A stretch of DNA of 64,000 nt from BOKV01 sp041987205 (GTDB taxonomy: Bacteria > Pseudomonadota > Alphaproteobacteria > Rhizobiales > Rhizobiaceae): the NCBI GenBank assembly GCA_041987205.1, contig JBHIWX010000001.1, forward strand, positions 49,250-113,249, in the 5' to 3' direction. Positions 26,322 through 35,398 of the stretch are shown in pieces. The notes under the pieces were generated by a model. The model did not search any database and had not been told where the DNA came from. It worked only from the letters and a program-made list of their open reading frames with translations. The translations under genes were made by a program, and so were the position numbers. Positions within the stretch are counted from its first letter, which is position 1; the number at the start of each line of letters is the position of its first letter.

Positions 26322-27050
26322 TTAGAATCCGGCATGGACTTGGATCTGTGATTGGACGATCCGACCGGCACCGTAGGCCGCCGGGATTGGTGGTGGCAAG
26401 ATGGCTTTCGGGGCTGGTGGCCGATATCCCAATGAGCTATGCGGTCGCTCGGTGTTGTAGAAGACCCGCCATTGCTCGATGAGGATCTGGGCTTCCTGCA
26501 GCGAGTAGAAGATTTCCCGGTTGAGGCATTCATCCCTCAGCTTGCCGTTGAAGCTTTCGCAGTAACCGTTCTCCCAAGGACTGCCCGGCTCGATGTAAAG
26601 CGTCTTCACGTTTAACCTCCCGAGCCATTCGCGAACGGCATCGGCGACGAACTCCGGCCCGTTGTCTGACCGAATGTGTTCCGGTGGGCCGTGGCGCAGG
26701 AACAGCTTGCCGAGCACATGCAGGACATCCTGACTGTTGAGCTTGCGCCTGATATGGATGGCCAGGCTCTCCCGGCTAAACTCATCAATGATGTTGAGCA
26801 TGCGGAAGGCCTTGCCATCATGGGTGCGATCCATGACAAAGTCGTAGGACCAGACATGGTTGCGATGCGTCGGTCTTAACCGGATGCAAGAACCATCGTT
26901 GAGCCAGAGCCTGCCCCGCTTCGGCTGTTTCTGCGGAACCTTGAGCCCTTCACGCCGCCAGATGCGCTTGACCCGCTTCAGGCTGACGGTCCACCCGTCT
27001 TGCTCAAGCAGCCAGTGGATGCGCCGGTAGCCATAGCGTCCGAACCGGGA
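26322..27050 (-). pseudogene. IS3-family transposase OrfB, 5'-truncated
   Basis: The frame is open for about 243 codons without a start. Reading from the truncated end it gives SRFGRYGYRRIHWLLEQ, the HTH-like linker, then WSYDFVMDRTHDG and IRSDNGPEFVADAVREWLG with DDE aspartates, and GYCESFNGKLRDECLNREIF with the catalytic glutamate. The domain is complete from the YGYRRI motif onward. The N-terminal part and OrfA are missing because the element is cut at about 27050. Confidence 0.85.
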
Positions 27051-27055
27051 ACCCG

Positions 27056-27136
27056 AAGCGCAAGCATGTCAGGAACGGGATGCTGTCGCCCGTCGAGTTC
27101 GAACGGCAGGAAAAAATGAGAACCGAGGGCGTCTAG
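27056..27136 (+). pseudogene. fragment of a second IS3-family transposase (C-terminus)
   Basis: The plus strand encodes GMLSPVEFERQEKMRTEGV then TAG, followed in frame by KTRG. The family usually reads GV-Y-(K/E)TRG here, so the TAG is probably a nonsense change of a tyrosine codon. Only about 28 codons remain. Confidence 0.65.
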
Positions 27137-27203
27137 AAAACTCGGGGCTATTCAAAGAGCAACCCGCCATCAGCATGTTCACGGAATTTGAGCGGCCAGG
27201 TTT

Positions 27204-27452
27204 TCATGCAGAGGTAAGTGCGTCGATCAATCTGGATTTTGCGCTGACCGATTGCTCGGCAAGTTTTTCTCGATAAAGCGCGTAAAACAAATCGCGCTCC
27301 TGGAAGCCATCATTATCATTCCCATTAACTACAAGGGCGCCGCCTTCAACATGAAACTCCAAAGCCGGATACAAATAACATAACCGGCAGATGGCCGCCC
27401 CAGTGTGCTTCTCGAGTTGCTTGGGAACTGTGAATGAAAGACTTTTCGGCAT
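27204..27452 (-). CDS. small protein of unknown function
   Basis: 82 residues, not recognised. The start is well supported: AGGAG lies 7 bases upstream of the ATG at 27452, although the frame stays open further upstream. It has mixed charge, two cysteines in AICRLCYLYPALEF, the strand-like LEFHVEGGALVVNG, and no membrane segment or signal peptide. It lies alone between the IS debris and the SDR gene, on the same strand as the latter but 341 bp away. It could be an intact cargo gene or a survivor of a disrupted operon. Confidence 0.5.
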   Translation of the reverse strand: MPKSLSFTVPKQLEKHTGAAICRLCYLYPALEFHVEGGALVVNGNDNDGFQERDLFYALYREKLAEQSVSAKSRLIDALTSA

Positions 27453-27793
27453 TCCAATCTCCTGTCCATGAATATCTGAACAGCGTGTGAGCGAGCACGT
27501 CAATAAAATAGCAGATGTTTCAAATGCCCACTTCGTCTCCAAAACGCGAATAGCCGCCTAGCGACCGTTGAGTTTCTTGTTGCGCACTGCCGGTATGACC
27601 GAGATGACGCCGAGAGTTGACAGACAACTCCTGGCACTCACCTTTGGGATTGCGGACATTCAAACAGGATAAGCGTTTCATCCTGAACTTCGATGGTGTT
27701 GTCTTTTCCCAGAATGGTGGCACGCAGTATGGGCCGAGTTTTGCAAGGAGATCTTCGACGATCGCGGCAGTCCGCGATCCTTGAAAGTAAAGC
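27453..27793. other. 341-bp gap without a supported gene
   Basis: Short frames occur on both strands but none has a ribosome-binding site or a recognisable motif. It may be decayed coding sequence next to the IS scar. Confidence 0.5.
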
Positions 27794-28510
27794 TCAGCTT
27801 ACGCTTCCGCCTCCGTCTACCAGTATCACGCTCCCTGTCATGAACCCGTTCAGCATGATGTGAACAATCTGACCGGCGATCTCGTCGGCGTGCCCGACGC
27901 GTTTCACCGGCAATCGCGCTGCCGTGGCATCGAGCAAGGCGCGTTTCTTCTCTTCCGGCAAGTGATCCCACCACGGCGTGTCGAGGCGGCCGGGGGAAAC
28001 GCAGTTCACGCGCACTGGGGCCATCTCAGTCGCGAGCGCTTTCGCCAAGGTATCGAGCGCCGCATTAATGACGCTCAGAACCGTTGCGCCGCCAGAAGGG
28101 CGGACGCTCAGCATGCCCGATACGAGGGTCAGGCTGCCGCCATCGCGGATACTTGCGGCATGCGCGACATGAAGCGCACCCCAAAGCTTGCTGTCCATCG
28201 CGGCTCTCGCCTCGGCGAGATGTCGCGACCTCAATGGCGAGGCCTGCAATTCCGCGGCTGACACGACGACGTGATCGAAGGCGTCGCGTTCCTCGAAAAT
28301 ACGCGCGACCTCTTCCGCATCCTGAATATCGACCGCGATGGTCTCGACCGCGCCCAGTTGCGCGGCGGCTGCATCTAGCCGTTTGCGGGTTCTGGACGCG
28401 ATCGTGACCTGCGCGCCGCGGGCGAGACACTGTTCGGAAACCGCGAGGCCGACGCCGGACGAACCGCCGAAAACGATGACGCGCTCGCCGTCCATTCGGT
28501 CGGAGATCAT
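27794..28510 (-). CDS. SDR-fold protein without the catalytic Tyr-Lys pair
   Basis: 238 residues. The Rossmann start is IVFGGSSGVGLAVSEQCLAR (a GxxxGxG variant), and RVNCVSPGRLDTPWW is the normal SDR segment after the active site. Where YxxxK is expected the sequence reads ATVLSVINAALDTL, so tyrosine and lysine are both lost; a serine remains in LVSGMLS. It may bind NAD(P) without standard dehydrogenase chemistry. Its ATG overlaps the stop of the upstream beta-hydroxyacid dehydrogenase (ATGA), so it is the last gene of the TRAP operon. Confidence 0.82.
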   Translation of the reverse strand: MISDRMDGERVIVFGGSSGVGLAVSEQCLARGAQVTIASRTRKRLDAAAAQLGAVETIAVDIQDAEEVARIFEERDAFDHVVVSAAELQASPLRSRHLAEARAAMDSKLWGALHVAHAASIRDGGSLTLVSGMLSVRPSGGATVLSVINAALDTLAKALATEMAPVRVNCVSPGRLDTPWWDHLPEEKKRALLDATAARLPVKRVGHADEIAGQIVHIMLNGFMTGSVILVDGGGSVS

Positions 28511-29433
28511 GTGCCCGGTTCGTCCTTTGCGCCAGGCGACAGCTCGCTTCCGGCCAGCATCTCGCTGAAGCGGGCGACCGCCGTGTGATCCTGACCCGGT
28601 CCCATCCATTTCTGCGCGCCGGACCAGAGGTCGCGACACAGTCCCGACAGCGGCGCGGCCGTGTCGGTCGCGCGTGCGACACCCATGGCAATGCCGAGAT
28701 CCTTGACCATCAGGTCGAGCCCGAAGCCGGCATCGAATTGCCGCGACAGGACGAACTGCTTGAACTTCTTCTGTGTCGAGTTGTTCATGCCTGTTGAGGC
28801 GTTGAGCACGTCGACCATCAATTCGGGATCCAGGCCGAAACGCGAGCCGATCAACAACGCCTCGATGCCGATCAGGAAGCCGCCGGCGCTGACGAGATTG
28901 TTCAGCGCCTTCATGGCATGCGCGCTGCCGACCGGGCCTGTGCGGATAGCCTTGCCCATGGCGGCGAGCACCGCTTCGGATTTGCCATAGGCTTCGTCCG
29001 GCCCCCCCACCATGATCGCGAGCTCGCCGGTCCTGGCGCGGGACACGCCGCCGGAGACCGGTGCGTCGAGAAGCGTGACGCCCTTTTTTTCCGCCTGGAC
29101 CGCGAGTTCGCGCGTCATGTCCGGCACGCCGCTCGACATTTCCAGGATCACGCCACCGTCGCGAAAGCCCGCAAGAACACCATCCTCGCCGCCGAGCACC
29201 TGGCCGACAATGGCGCTGTTCGGCAGCATGGTGACCACGATGTCCGCCTGCCGCGCCAGATCGGCCGCCGTTTCGGCCGCTGTGGCCGACAGTTCGCCGG
29301 CGACGCTGGCGGCTCGGCTGGCATCGGCGTCCAGTACGGTCAGCGCGAAGCCGGCCCGGGAAATGCAGGCCGCCATCGGATGCCCCATCGCTCCGAGGCC
29401 GATCAGGCCAACTCTGGGCTTGTCTTCATGCAT
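28507..29433 (-). CDS. beta-hydroxyacid dehydrogenase (3-hydroxyisobutyrate dehydrogenase family)
   Basis: 308 residues. The N-terminal motif VGLIGLGAMGHPMAACI binds NAD(P). LLDAPVSGGVSRARTGELAI is the substrate-binding signature, and the catalytic lysine is in MKALNNLVSAG (about 170). The C-terminal helical domain is complete. The family reversibly oxidises 3-hydroxy acids such as 3-hydroxyisobutyrate or tartronate semialdehyde. It follows the TRAP large permease by 24 bp in the same transcript, so the imported compound or a later product is probably a hydroxyacid. Confidence 0.88.
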   Translation of the reverse strand: MHEDKPRVGLIGLGAMGHPMAACISRAGFALTVLDADASRAASVAGELSATAAETAADLARQADIVVTMLPNSAIVGQVLGGEDGVLAGFRDGGVILEMSSGVPDMTRELAVQAEKKGVTLLDAPVSGGVSRARTGELAIMVGGPDEAYGKSEAVLAAMGKAIRTGPVGSAHAMKALNNLVSAGGFLIGIEALLIGSRFGLDPELMVDVLNASTGMNNSTQKKFKQFVLSRQFDAGFGLDLMVKDLGIAMGVARATDTAAPLSGLCRDLWSGAQKWMGPGQDHTAVARFSEMLAGSELSPGAKDEPGT

Positions 29434-29457
29434 GGTCAGGTGAGGCTCCTTGTAAGA

Positions 29458-30774
29458 TCAGTTTGCGAACATCTGCTGCGGCAGCCACAGTGAAAGTTGC
29501 GGGAAGGCGATGAGTAGGATCAGCACGATCGCCTCGATGACGATGAACGGGAATATGCCGCGATAGATATCGTTGAGCGACACCTTGCCCTCCGATGCGC
29601 CGATGACGGCAAAGAGGTTCATCCCCACCGGCGGCGACAGCACCGCGAGTTCGACCAGCTTCACCATGATGACGCCGAACCAGACACCGTCGTAACCGAG
29701 CGACGTCACCATCGGGTAGACGAAGGGCAATGTCATCACCTGCATGGCGAGCGGGTCCATGAACATGCCCAGCACCAAGAAGACGACCACCAGCAGCATG
29801 ATGAAGACAACGGGCGATAGCTCGAAGGATTGCAATAGATCGGTTGCGGACGTCACGGTTCCCGCCACGAGTAAGAAGCGCGTGAACATCAGGCCGCCGA
29901 TTATTACGATGAACAGTGCGGCAGTGACGCCCGCGCTCGAGCGCAGGCAATCCGCCAGCTCCGCCCGCGAGAGACGGCGGCGGCTGAGAGCGATCAGCAA
30001 GGCGCCGATCGCGCCCAACGCGCCCGCGCCGGACGGCGTTGTGAAACCGAGATAAATGCCGCCGATGACCAGCGCGGCGAGCAGGAAGGTGGCCCACAGC
30101 GCTTTCGCGCTTATGCCGATCTCGCGCAGCGTGGCGCGAGGTTGCGGCTCGGGCGCTAGATCCTTGCGGACGCGCACGAGGAAGCCCGTGCCGATCATGT
30201 AGCCGGCGGCCGTCAGCACGCCGGGCACGACACCGGCGATCAAAAGCTCGGCAACGGATTCCCCCGTCAGCAGTCCGTAAATGACGAAGCTGATCGACGG
30301 CGGAATGAGCGCCGCAATGGTGCCGGCGGCGGCGATGCAGCCGGCGGAAAAAGCACGGTCGTAGCCGAGGCGCAACATCTCCGAGAGTGCGATTCGGGTG
30401 AACAGGGCGGCGTTGACGAGGGTCGAACCCGAGATCGCGGCGAAGCCGGCGGAAGCAAGGATCGTCGCCTGGTAGAGCGCGCCGCGGGTGGAGCGCAGAA
30501 TCAGGTTCGAGAAGCCGAACAGTTCCTGCGTGATCCCCGAGCTCGACGCGATGGCGCCCATCAAGACGAACATCGGAATGACCACGAAGGAATAATCGGA
30601 CGCGGTCGCGAAAGGCAGGTTCGTCAGCACGTTCAACGCAAAGGCCGGACCGCCGGTGATCCAAAGACCGACGACGGCGACAGCGCCCATGGCCATGCCG
30701 ACCGGAACGCCGGCGATCGAGAGCGCCAGCATCGCGACAATCGCGATCAGGCCAATGTAGAGAGGATCAATCAT
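29458..30774 (-). CDS. TRAP transporter large permease (DctM-like)
   Basis: 438 residues with about 12 hydrophobic segments, the normal size for DctM/SiaM. Typical stretches are GVPVGMAMGAVAVVGLWITG near the start, FVLMGAIASSSGITQELFGF, and LGMFMDPLAMQVMTLPFVYP in the second half. The ATG at 30774 overlaps the small-permease stop by 8 bp. It catalyses sodium-coupled import of an organic acid delivered by DctP. Confidence 0.92.
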   Translation of the reverse strand: MIDPLYIGLIAIVAMLALSIAGVPVGMAMGAVAVVGLWITGGPAFALNVLTNLPFATASDYSFVVIPMFVLMGAIASSSGITQELFGFSNLILRSTRGALYQATILASAGFAAISGSTLVNAALFTRIALSEMLRLGYDRAFSAGCIAAAGTIAALIPPSISFVIYGLLTGESVAELLIAGVVPGVLTAAGYMIGTGFLVRVRKDLAPEPQPRATLREIGISAKALWATFLLAALVIGGIYLGFTTPSGAGALGAIGALLIALSRRRLSRAELADCLRSSAGVTAALFIVIIGGLMFTRFLLVAGTVTSATDLLQSFELSPVVFIMLLVVVFLVLGMFMDPLAMQVMTLPFVYPMVTSLGYDGVWFGVIMVKLVELAVLSPPVGMNLFAVIGASEGKVSLNDIYRGIFPFIVIEAIVLILLIAFPQLSLWLPQQMFAN

Positions 30775-31285
30775 CGGTCCTGTGCTCCGGCATTTCGAGG
30801 CCGATAATGCGGTAGGCAAGCTGCCGGGCGAACTCTGCGACAGCCAGCCATGCGCCGAAGCAGGCGACTGTCTTGAACGGCGCGACGGGGAAGGCCAGGG
30901 CGCCCAGCGCGGTTTCGTTGAAGTGCCACGACGTGCCGGCGAGCTTGGTCGCCTTCCAGGCGATTAGGCCCATGAAGATCGTTCCGATTGTCAAAGAGAA
31001 GATCGCGCTCACGCGCTTCGCCGTCGGCTTCAGATGCTGTGTCGCGATATCGATCACGATGTTCGATCCGCGCGCCTGCGCCTCGGCGAGGCCCAGAAAC
31101 ACGATGACGGCGAGCAGCGCGCCCGAGAGCTCGACCATGCCGGGAATCGGCTTCAGGAAGAGGTTGGTCGATACGACATCCGCCGCACCGATAAGGCCAA
31201 CAATCAGCAGCAAGGCCGAGGCGGCGAGAAATCCGACGTAGGACATCCTGCGCAAAAGCAGGTCAAGACGTCTGAAGATCCACAT
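30767..31285 (-). CDS. TRAP transporter small permease (DctQ-like)
   Basis: 172 residues and four membrane segments, as expected for DctQ. It contains the AEAQARGSNIVIDIATQHL region that is conserved as the loop between helices two and three. It lies between the binding protein and the large permease and overlaps the latter, a standard DctP-Q-M order. Confidence 0.88.
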   Translation of the reverse strand: MWIFRRLDLLLRRMSYVGFLAASALLLIVGLIGAADVVSTNLFLKPIPGMVELSGALLAVIVFLGLAEAQARGSNIVIDIATQHLKPTAKRVSAIFSLTIGTIFMGLIAWKATKLAGTSWHFNETALGALAFPVAPFKTVACFGAWLAVAEFARQLAYRIIGLEMPEHRTDD

Positions 31286-31361
31286 TCGAGCACCGCCGTG
31301 ACAGATGTGCAGGCGGCGATGCAGTCATGCACCGCCGCCTGCCGGAAGGTTTCCTGAGGTT

Positions 31362-32378
31362 CTAGCGATTTTCGCGGATGTAGTCCGCGACTTCCTTCGC
31401 CTCGGCTTCCTTGCCGGTGGTGTCGGCCATCTGCTTGACCCATAGGTCGAGCATGTCTGGAGTGGCGGCTTTCAGCTTGTCCATCTCCTCGAAGGCCACG
31501 ATTTCCATGCCGGCGGCCTCGAGTTCCGAAATCGCCTTGGCTTCGTCAGCGGCGATCAGTTCGTTACCGAACTTCTCGGCATCGGCAGCCGTCTCTTCGA
31601 AGAGGGTCCGCACGTCGTCCGGCCAGGATTCCCACTTCTCCTTGGAGATGAAGAGGGTGTGGGCGCTGATGACGCCGAAGCTGATATCGGTGCCGTAATC
31701 AGCGACCTGATCGACCTTGAACGCCTTGACCGCGGAGTTGAACATGTAGGTGCAATCCATCGCCCCGGACTGCATCGCCTGGATCATGTCGACCGGCGGG
31801 ATGTTAACCGGAACCGCGCCGAGCGCCTCGAACATTTTCGGAACGAAGGAGCCGTAGGAGCGAATCTTGCGGTTCTTGAAGTCTTCCATCGTCTTGACCG
31901 GATCGTTGCAGTAGATGCGGTAGTCCGGCAGGTAGCGATAGATCAACGGATGCAGGTTCGCAGCATCCAGCTCGGCCTTGATGGTCTCGTTGTTGGTGAA
32001 CAGATTGCGGGTGATCTTGTTGACCGTCGGGCCGTCGGTAAAGGTCGCCGGCAGCGCGTTGGTGACTGCCGCGAACGGCATGCGAGCCTGCTGGTTACCC
32101 ATGACGATCAGGCCGAGGTCGATCGCGCCGGAGCCGACGAGGTCGACGATCTCGGCTTCGCCGCCGAGCGTGTTCGCCCAGAAATGCTGGATCTTGATAT
32201 TGCCGCCCGAACGCTTCTCGATTTCCGACGAAAAATAGGTGTCGATCTTGGAGGTGTTTACGACCTCCGGAATGTTCGACGAGTAGCGGAGCGTCATTTT
32301 CGGATAGTCTTGCGCCTTGGCGGGCGAAATGGCGAACGCCACCGCCGCGACGGCTGTTATCATATGGAGCAGTTTCAT
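31362..32378 (-). CDS. TRAP transporter substrate-binding protein (DctP-like)
   Basis: 338 residues. A signal peptide is evident (MKLLHMITAVAAVAFAISPA, probable cleavage after AKA). The mature protein has ANTLGGEAEIVDLVGSGAID and the RKIRSYGSFVPKMFEALGAV segment with the arginine region that usually anchors the ligand carboxylate. The ATG at 32378 follows GGGAGGATCACC; the upstream in-frame extension has no ribosome-binding site. First gene of the minus-strand operon, divergent from the MBL hydrolase across a region with a GntR-type operator. Confidence 0.9.
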   Translation of the reverse strand: MKLLHMITAVAAVAFAISPAKAQDYPKMTLRYSSNIPEVVNTSKIDTYFSSEIEKRSGGNIKIQHFWANTLGGEAEIVDLVGSGAIDLGLIVMGNQQARMPFAAVTNALPATFTDGPTVNKITRNLFTNNETIKAELDAANLHPLIYRYLPDYRIYCNDPVKTMEDFKNRKIRSYGSFVPKMFEALGAVPVNIPPVDMIQAMQSGAMDCTYMFNSAVKAFKVDQVADYGTDISFGVISAHTLFISKEKWESWPDDVRTLFEETAADAEKFGNELIAADEAKAISELEAAGMEIVAFEEMDKLKAATPDMLDLWVKQMADTTGKEAEAKEVADYIRENR

Positions 32379-32455
32379 GGTGATCCTCCCTGAACGAGTG
32401 TGTGTTTTGCGCTCTCCGGCGCTGATCCCTAAGGATATTCCTGCCACAAAGACAG

Positions 32456-32483
32456 TTTGTCATACAACATGACGGTATGATAA
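32456..32483. promoter_or_regulatory. putative GntR operator, site 1
   Basis: TTGTCATACAA fits the FadR-type pattern TNGTNNNACNA. It also lies in a larger inverted repeat, TCATAC-N9-GTATGA. Position: between the divergent dctP and MBL hydrolase genes. Confidence 0.6.
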
Positions 32484-32517
32484 TTCAAGCCGGAGTTTGA
32501 TCCGGTCGGAGTGAAAC

Positions 32518-33321
32518 ATGATGCCGAACTACGAAGTGCTCGCTCTTCGATATGCAACAACGGACCCGCTGCGCCCGCGAAGAGAGAATTTCCTTCCGGG
32601 AATGGATCTTCACGACGGTCCGATGCCGCTCGACTATTACATCTGGGTCATCAGGGGCGGCGACCGCACTTTCGTCGTCGACACCGGATTCGGCGCGGAT
32701 GCAGCGAAAGAACGCGGCCGTATTCTGCTGCACGAGCCCTCCGCGATTCTCGCGGATGCCGGCGTCGACCCGGCCGCCGTCGCGGACGTCATTCTGACCC
32801 ATCTGCATTATGACCACGCGGGCTCGCTCGATGCTTTCCCCGCGGCGACATTCCATCTGCAGGACGACGAGATGCGCTACGCGACCGGGCGTCACATGTG
32901 CCATGGCTGCCTGAGCGCGCCATTCAATGTGCGCGACGTCATGGAGGCGGTCGGATTGGTGCATGCCGGGCGCGTGCGGTTCCACGACGGGACTTCGGAA
33001 CTCGCGCCAGGCATCACGCTGCATCGCGTTGGCGGCCATTCGGGCGGATTGCAGGTGGTGCAGGTGGCAACGGAACGGGGCCCATTGATCCTCGCCTCCG
33101 ACGCCTTCCATTTCAACGAGAACAGAAAGCGACGCGCTCCTTTTCCGCTGGTCTTCCATGTCGGTGAAATGATGGAGGGATTGTTGCGCTGCGAGGCGCT
33201 CGCCGGCGGGCGCGACGATCTGCTGATCCCCGGCCACGATCCGGAGGTCCGGGAGCGCTGGCCGGCGCCCGATCCTGCCCATCCCGATATTCTGCGCCTC
33301 GACCTTGCGCCGGTCTCTTGA
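32518..33321 (+). CDS. metallo-beta-lactamase-fold hydrolase (lactonase-like)
   Basis: 267 residues. The zinc motif HLHYDHAG is at 95-102, with later ligands in GGHSGG (about 178) and the SDAFHF and IPGHD motifs. The length and the HxHxDH layout resemble AHL-lactonase-type hydrolases, which open lactone rings. It begins at the ATG at 32518, one codon before a second ATG. It is the first gene of the plus-strand side of cluster B. With a neighbouring serine esterase-like enzyme it suggests that lactone or ester bonds occur in the substrate. Confidence 0.85.
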   Translation: MMPNYEVLALRYATTDPLRPRRENFLPGMDLHDGPMPLDYYIWVIRGGDRTFVVDTGFGADAAKERGRILLHEPSAILADAGVDPAAVADVILTHLHYDHAGSLDAFPAATFHLQDDEMRYATGRHMCHGCLSAPFNVRDVMEAVGLVHAGRVRFHDGTSELAPGITLHRVGGHSGGLQVVQVATERGPLILASDAFHFNENRKRRAPFPLVFHVGEMMEGLLRCEALAGGRDDLLIPGHDPEVRERWPAPDPAHPDILRLDLAPVS

Positions 33322-33340
33322 GCCGACAATAATGTTGACG

Positions 33341-33361
33341 TACTGTCATACAATCTGATAC
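33341..33361. promoter_or_regulatory. putative GntR operator, site 2
   Basis: CTGTCATACAATCTGATAC shares GTCATACAA with the site at 32456. It lies about 35 bp before the serine hydrolase start. Confidence 0.5.
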
Positions 33362-33395
33362 CCATCATCGAAAACAGAGACCTCCGGGAGGAACG

Positions 33396-34580
33396 ATGCA
33401 GTTCGACAAGACGGTGTCCGCGCGCGGGCACGAATTCCATTTGCACGGTTCTTTTGACGAGGCGTTCGCACGCGTCGCCGAAGCCTTCGCCGAGAACTAT
33501 GCCGTCGATGAAGAAATCGGATCCGCCACCGCGGTCTATGTCGACGGCAAGAAGGTCGTTGATCTCTGGGGCGGCTACCGCGATCCCGATTATTCGCAGC
33601 CGTGGAACGAGGACACAATCGTCTGCATGATGTCGGTCGCCAAGGGCATCGCCGGCATGTCGTTCAACATCCTCATCGACCGCTGCATTGTCGATCCCGA
33701 CAAACCGGTGGCCGAATACTGGCCGGAATTCGCGCAGAACGGCAAGGAAGGCGTGCTCGTGCGCCACGTGCTCGACCATACCGCCGGCCTGCCTGTGGTC
33801 ATGGAGCCGATGTGGCGGGGCGCGATCTTCGACTGTGACGCGACAGTCGACGCGTTGGAGAAGCAGGCGCCGCTCTGGGAGCCCGGCACCGTCGCGGCCT
33901 ACCACATCCACACCCAGGGCAACATTCTGGGCGAAATTGTCCGCCGCCTTACCGGAAAACGCTTCCCGGCTTTCATCCGCGATGAAGTAACCGGACCGCT
34001 CGGCATGGACTATCAGTACGGCAATCTGTCGGACGCCGACCTTGCTCGCTGCGCCACGCTGGTTCCGACCGTCGAGGGCACGCTGCTGTCGCGCCGCGAC
34101 ACCGATCCGGATGCGCTGATCTCCAAGGGCTTCACACAGTTTCCTGATGCGCCGATGCCGGAAATCCTGAATTCGACGGAATGGCGCCGCGCCGAGATCA
34201 CCAGCGCCAGCGGGCACGGTAACGCTCGGGCTGTGTCGCGCGTCTACGCCGCGATTTCGCGCGGTGGCGAACTCGACGGCGTCAAGCTGATGAAGCCCGA
34301 AACCATCCGCGACATGCTGACGGAACAGCACAACCAGACCGAGCGCATGCAGGAGCGTCCGTATCACCAGGGACGCGGCGTGTTGCTCAATACGCCGGTC
34401 TCGGTATGGATGGGGCCGAACCCGCATGCCTTCGGCCATCACGGCTTCGGCGGCTCGATCGGCATGGGCGACCCCGATGCAAAGATTGGCTTCTCTTACA
34501 GCTGCAACAAGATGCACGCTCGCGGCGACAACGGCCCACGCGCCCGCCGCATCATCGAAGCGCTTTACGAGGCGATCTGA
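33396..34580 (+). CDS. serine hydrolase, beta-lactamase class C / EstB type
   Basis: 394 residues without a signal peptide, so probably cytoplasmic. The SxxK nucleophile is S80/K83 in MMSVAKGIAGM. The YxN-like general base is probably the tyrosine in AAYHIHTQGN, and HHGFGGS corresponds to the third (KTG-like) motif. DLWGGYRDPDYSQPW is typical of the EstB/LACTB group. Such enzymes hydrolyse esters or lactones rather than beta-lactams. The ATG follows GGGAGGAACG. It is 3 bp upstream of the next SDR gene. Confidence 0.87.
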   Translation: MQFDKTVSARGHEFHLHGSFDEAFARVAEAFAENYAVDEEIGSATAVYVDGKKVVDLWGGYRDPDYSQPWNEDTIVCMMSVAKGIAGMSFNILIDRCIVDPDKPVAEYWPEFAQNGKEGVLVRHVLDHTAGLPVVMEPMWRGAIFDCDATVDALEKQAPLWEPGTVAAYHIHTQGNILGEIVRRLTGKRFPAFIRDEVTGPLGMDYQYGNLSDADLARCATLVPTVEGTLLSRRDTDPDALISKGFTQFPDAPMPEILNSTEWRRAEITSASGHGNARAVSRVYAAISRGGELDGVKLMKPETIRDMLTEQHNQTERMQERPYHQGRGVLLNTPVSVWMGPNPHAFGHHGFGGSIGMGDPDAKIGFSYSCNKMHARGDNGPRARRIIEALYEAI

Positions 34581-34583
34581 ACC

Positions 34584-35372
34584 ATGACCGAAACGACGCA
34601 GGCGCCGGTCGCGGCGGTTACAGGCGGCGCCGGCGGCATCGGCGAGGCGACCGTAAAGCGGCTTCGGGACCAGGGTTGGAAGGTTGCGGTTCTCGACCTG
34701 AACGCCGACCTCGCAAGGGAAGTGGCGGAGCGGCACGGCGCCGTCGCCCGTGAGATGGATCTGGGCGACGCCCGCAGCATCGAGGACGCCGCGCGGTGGG
34801 TCGAGAGCGAACTCGGCCCTTGCCAGGGGCTTGCCGCTGTCGCGGCGCATCTTGAAAATCCGCATATGCCCGAGGCGCAGGATTACGACGAGTGGGAGGC
34901 TATCCTGCGGGTGAACCTCACCGGCACTTTCCGTTCGATGATCGAGTTTGGTCGCGGCATGCTGGAACGCGGTTCCGGCTCGATCGTGACGATCGGCTCG
35001 ATTACCGCCTTCAACTCCAGCCCGCTGCAGGCCTATGGCCCGACCAAGGCCGCGATCCTGAACATGACCCGCAATTTCGCGGTCGCGTGGGGACGTCGCG
35101 GCATTCGCGTCAATTGCGTTTGTCCCGGTCCGACAAGGACGCCGGCGGTCGAGGCGAGCTATGCGCGCGGCGAGCGCGATCCTCAGACCATGATCGATCA
35201 GACGGCGCTTGGACGGCTCGTCAAGCCGGAACAAGTCGCCAGTACGATCGCCTTCCTGCTGTCGGAAGACGCCGGCGCGATCACCGGCGTCGAGCTGCCG
35301 GTCGACGCCGGGACCAGCGCAACCGGACTTTGGGGCATGTATGGCGGCGTCGCCAAGCTGCCGACCGCATGA
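34584..35372 (+). CDS. short-chain dehydrogenase/reductase
   Basis: 262 residues of the classical SDR family. The cofactor motif TGGAGGIGEAT (about 14-24) is intact, D39 in LDLNADL suggests NAD preference, and the catalytic set is S (TIGSITAF) with YGPTK. The C-terminal VDAGTSATG segment is usual. It follows the serine hydrolase by 3 bp and probably oxidises an alcohol produced in the pathway. One irregularity is AVAAHLENPH in place of the usual NNAG motif after the fourth strand. Confidence 0.88.
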   Translation: MTETTQAPVAAVTGGAGGIGEATVKRLRDQGWKVAVLDLNADLAREVAERHGAVAREMDLGDARSIEDAARWVESELGPCQGLAAVAAHLENPHMPEAQDYDEWEAILRVNLTGTFRSMIEFGRGMLERGSGSIVTIGSITAFNSSPLQAYGPTKAAILNMTRNFAVAWGRRGIRVNCVCPGPTRTPAVEASYARGERDPQTMIDQTALGRLVKPEQVASTIAFLLSEDAGAITGVELPVDAGTSATGLWGMYGGVAKLPTA

Positions 35373-35398
35373 CGAACGGAAATTCGAGGGAGAAGTCG

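Larger units (their letters stand above)
26260..27150. mobile_element. IS3-family debris: two partial elements joined
   Basis: A minus-strand orfB fragment (to about 27050) abuts a plus-strand C-terminal fragment of a different IS3 transposase. No pair of terminal inverted repeats can be recognised around the whole, so it is a scar and not a mobile unit. It separates cargo clusters A and B. Confidence 0.7.
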
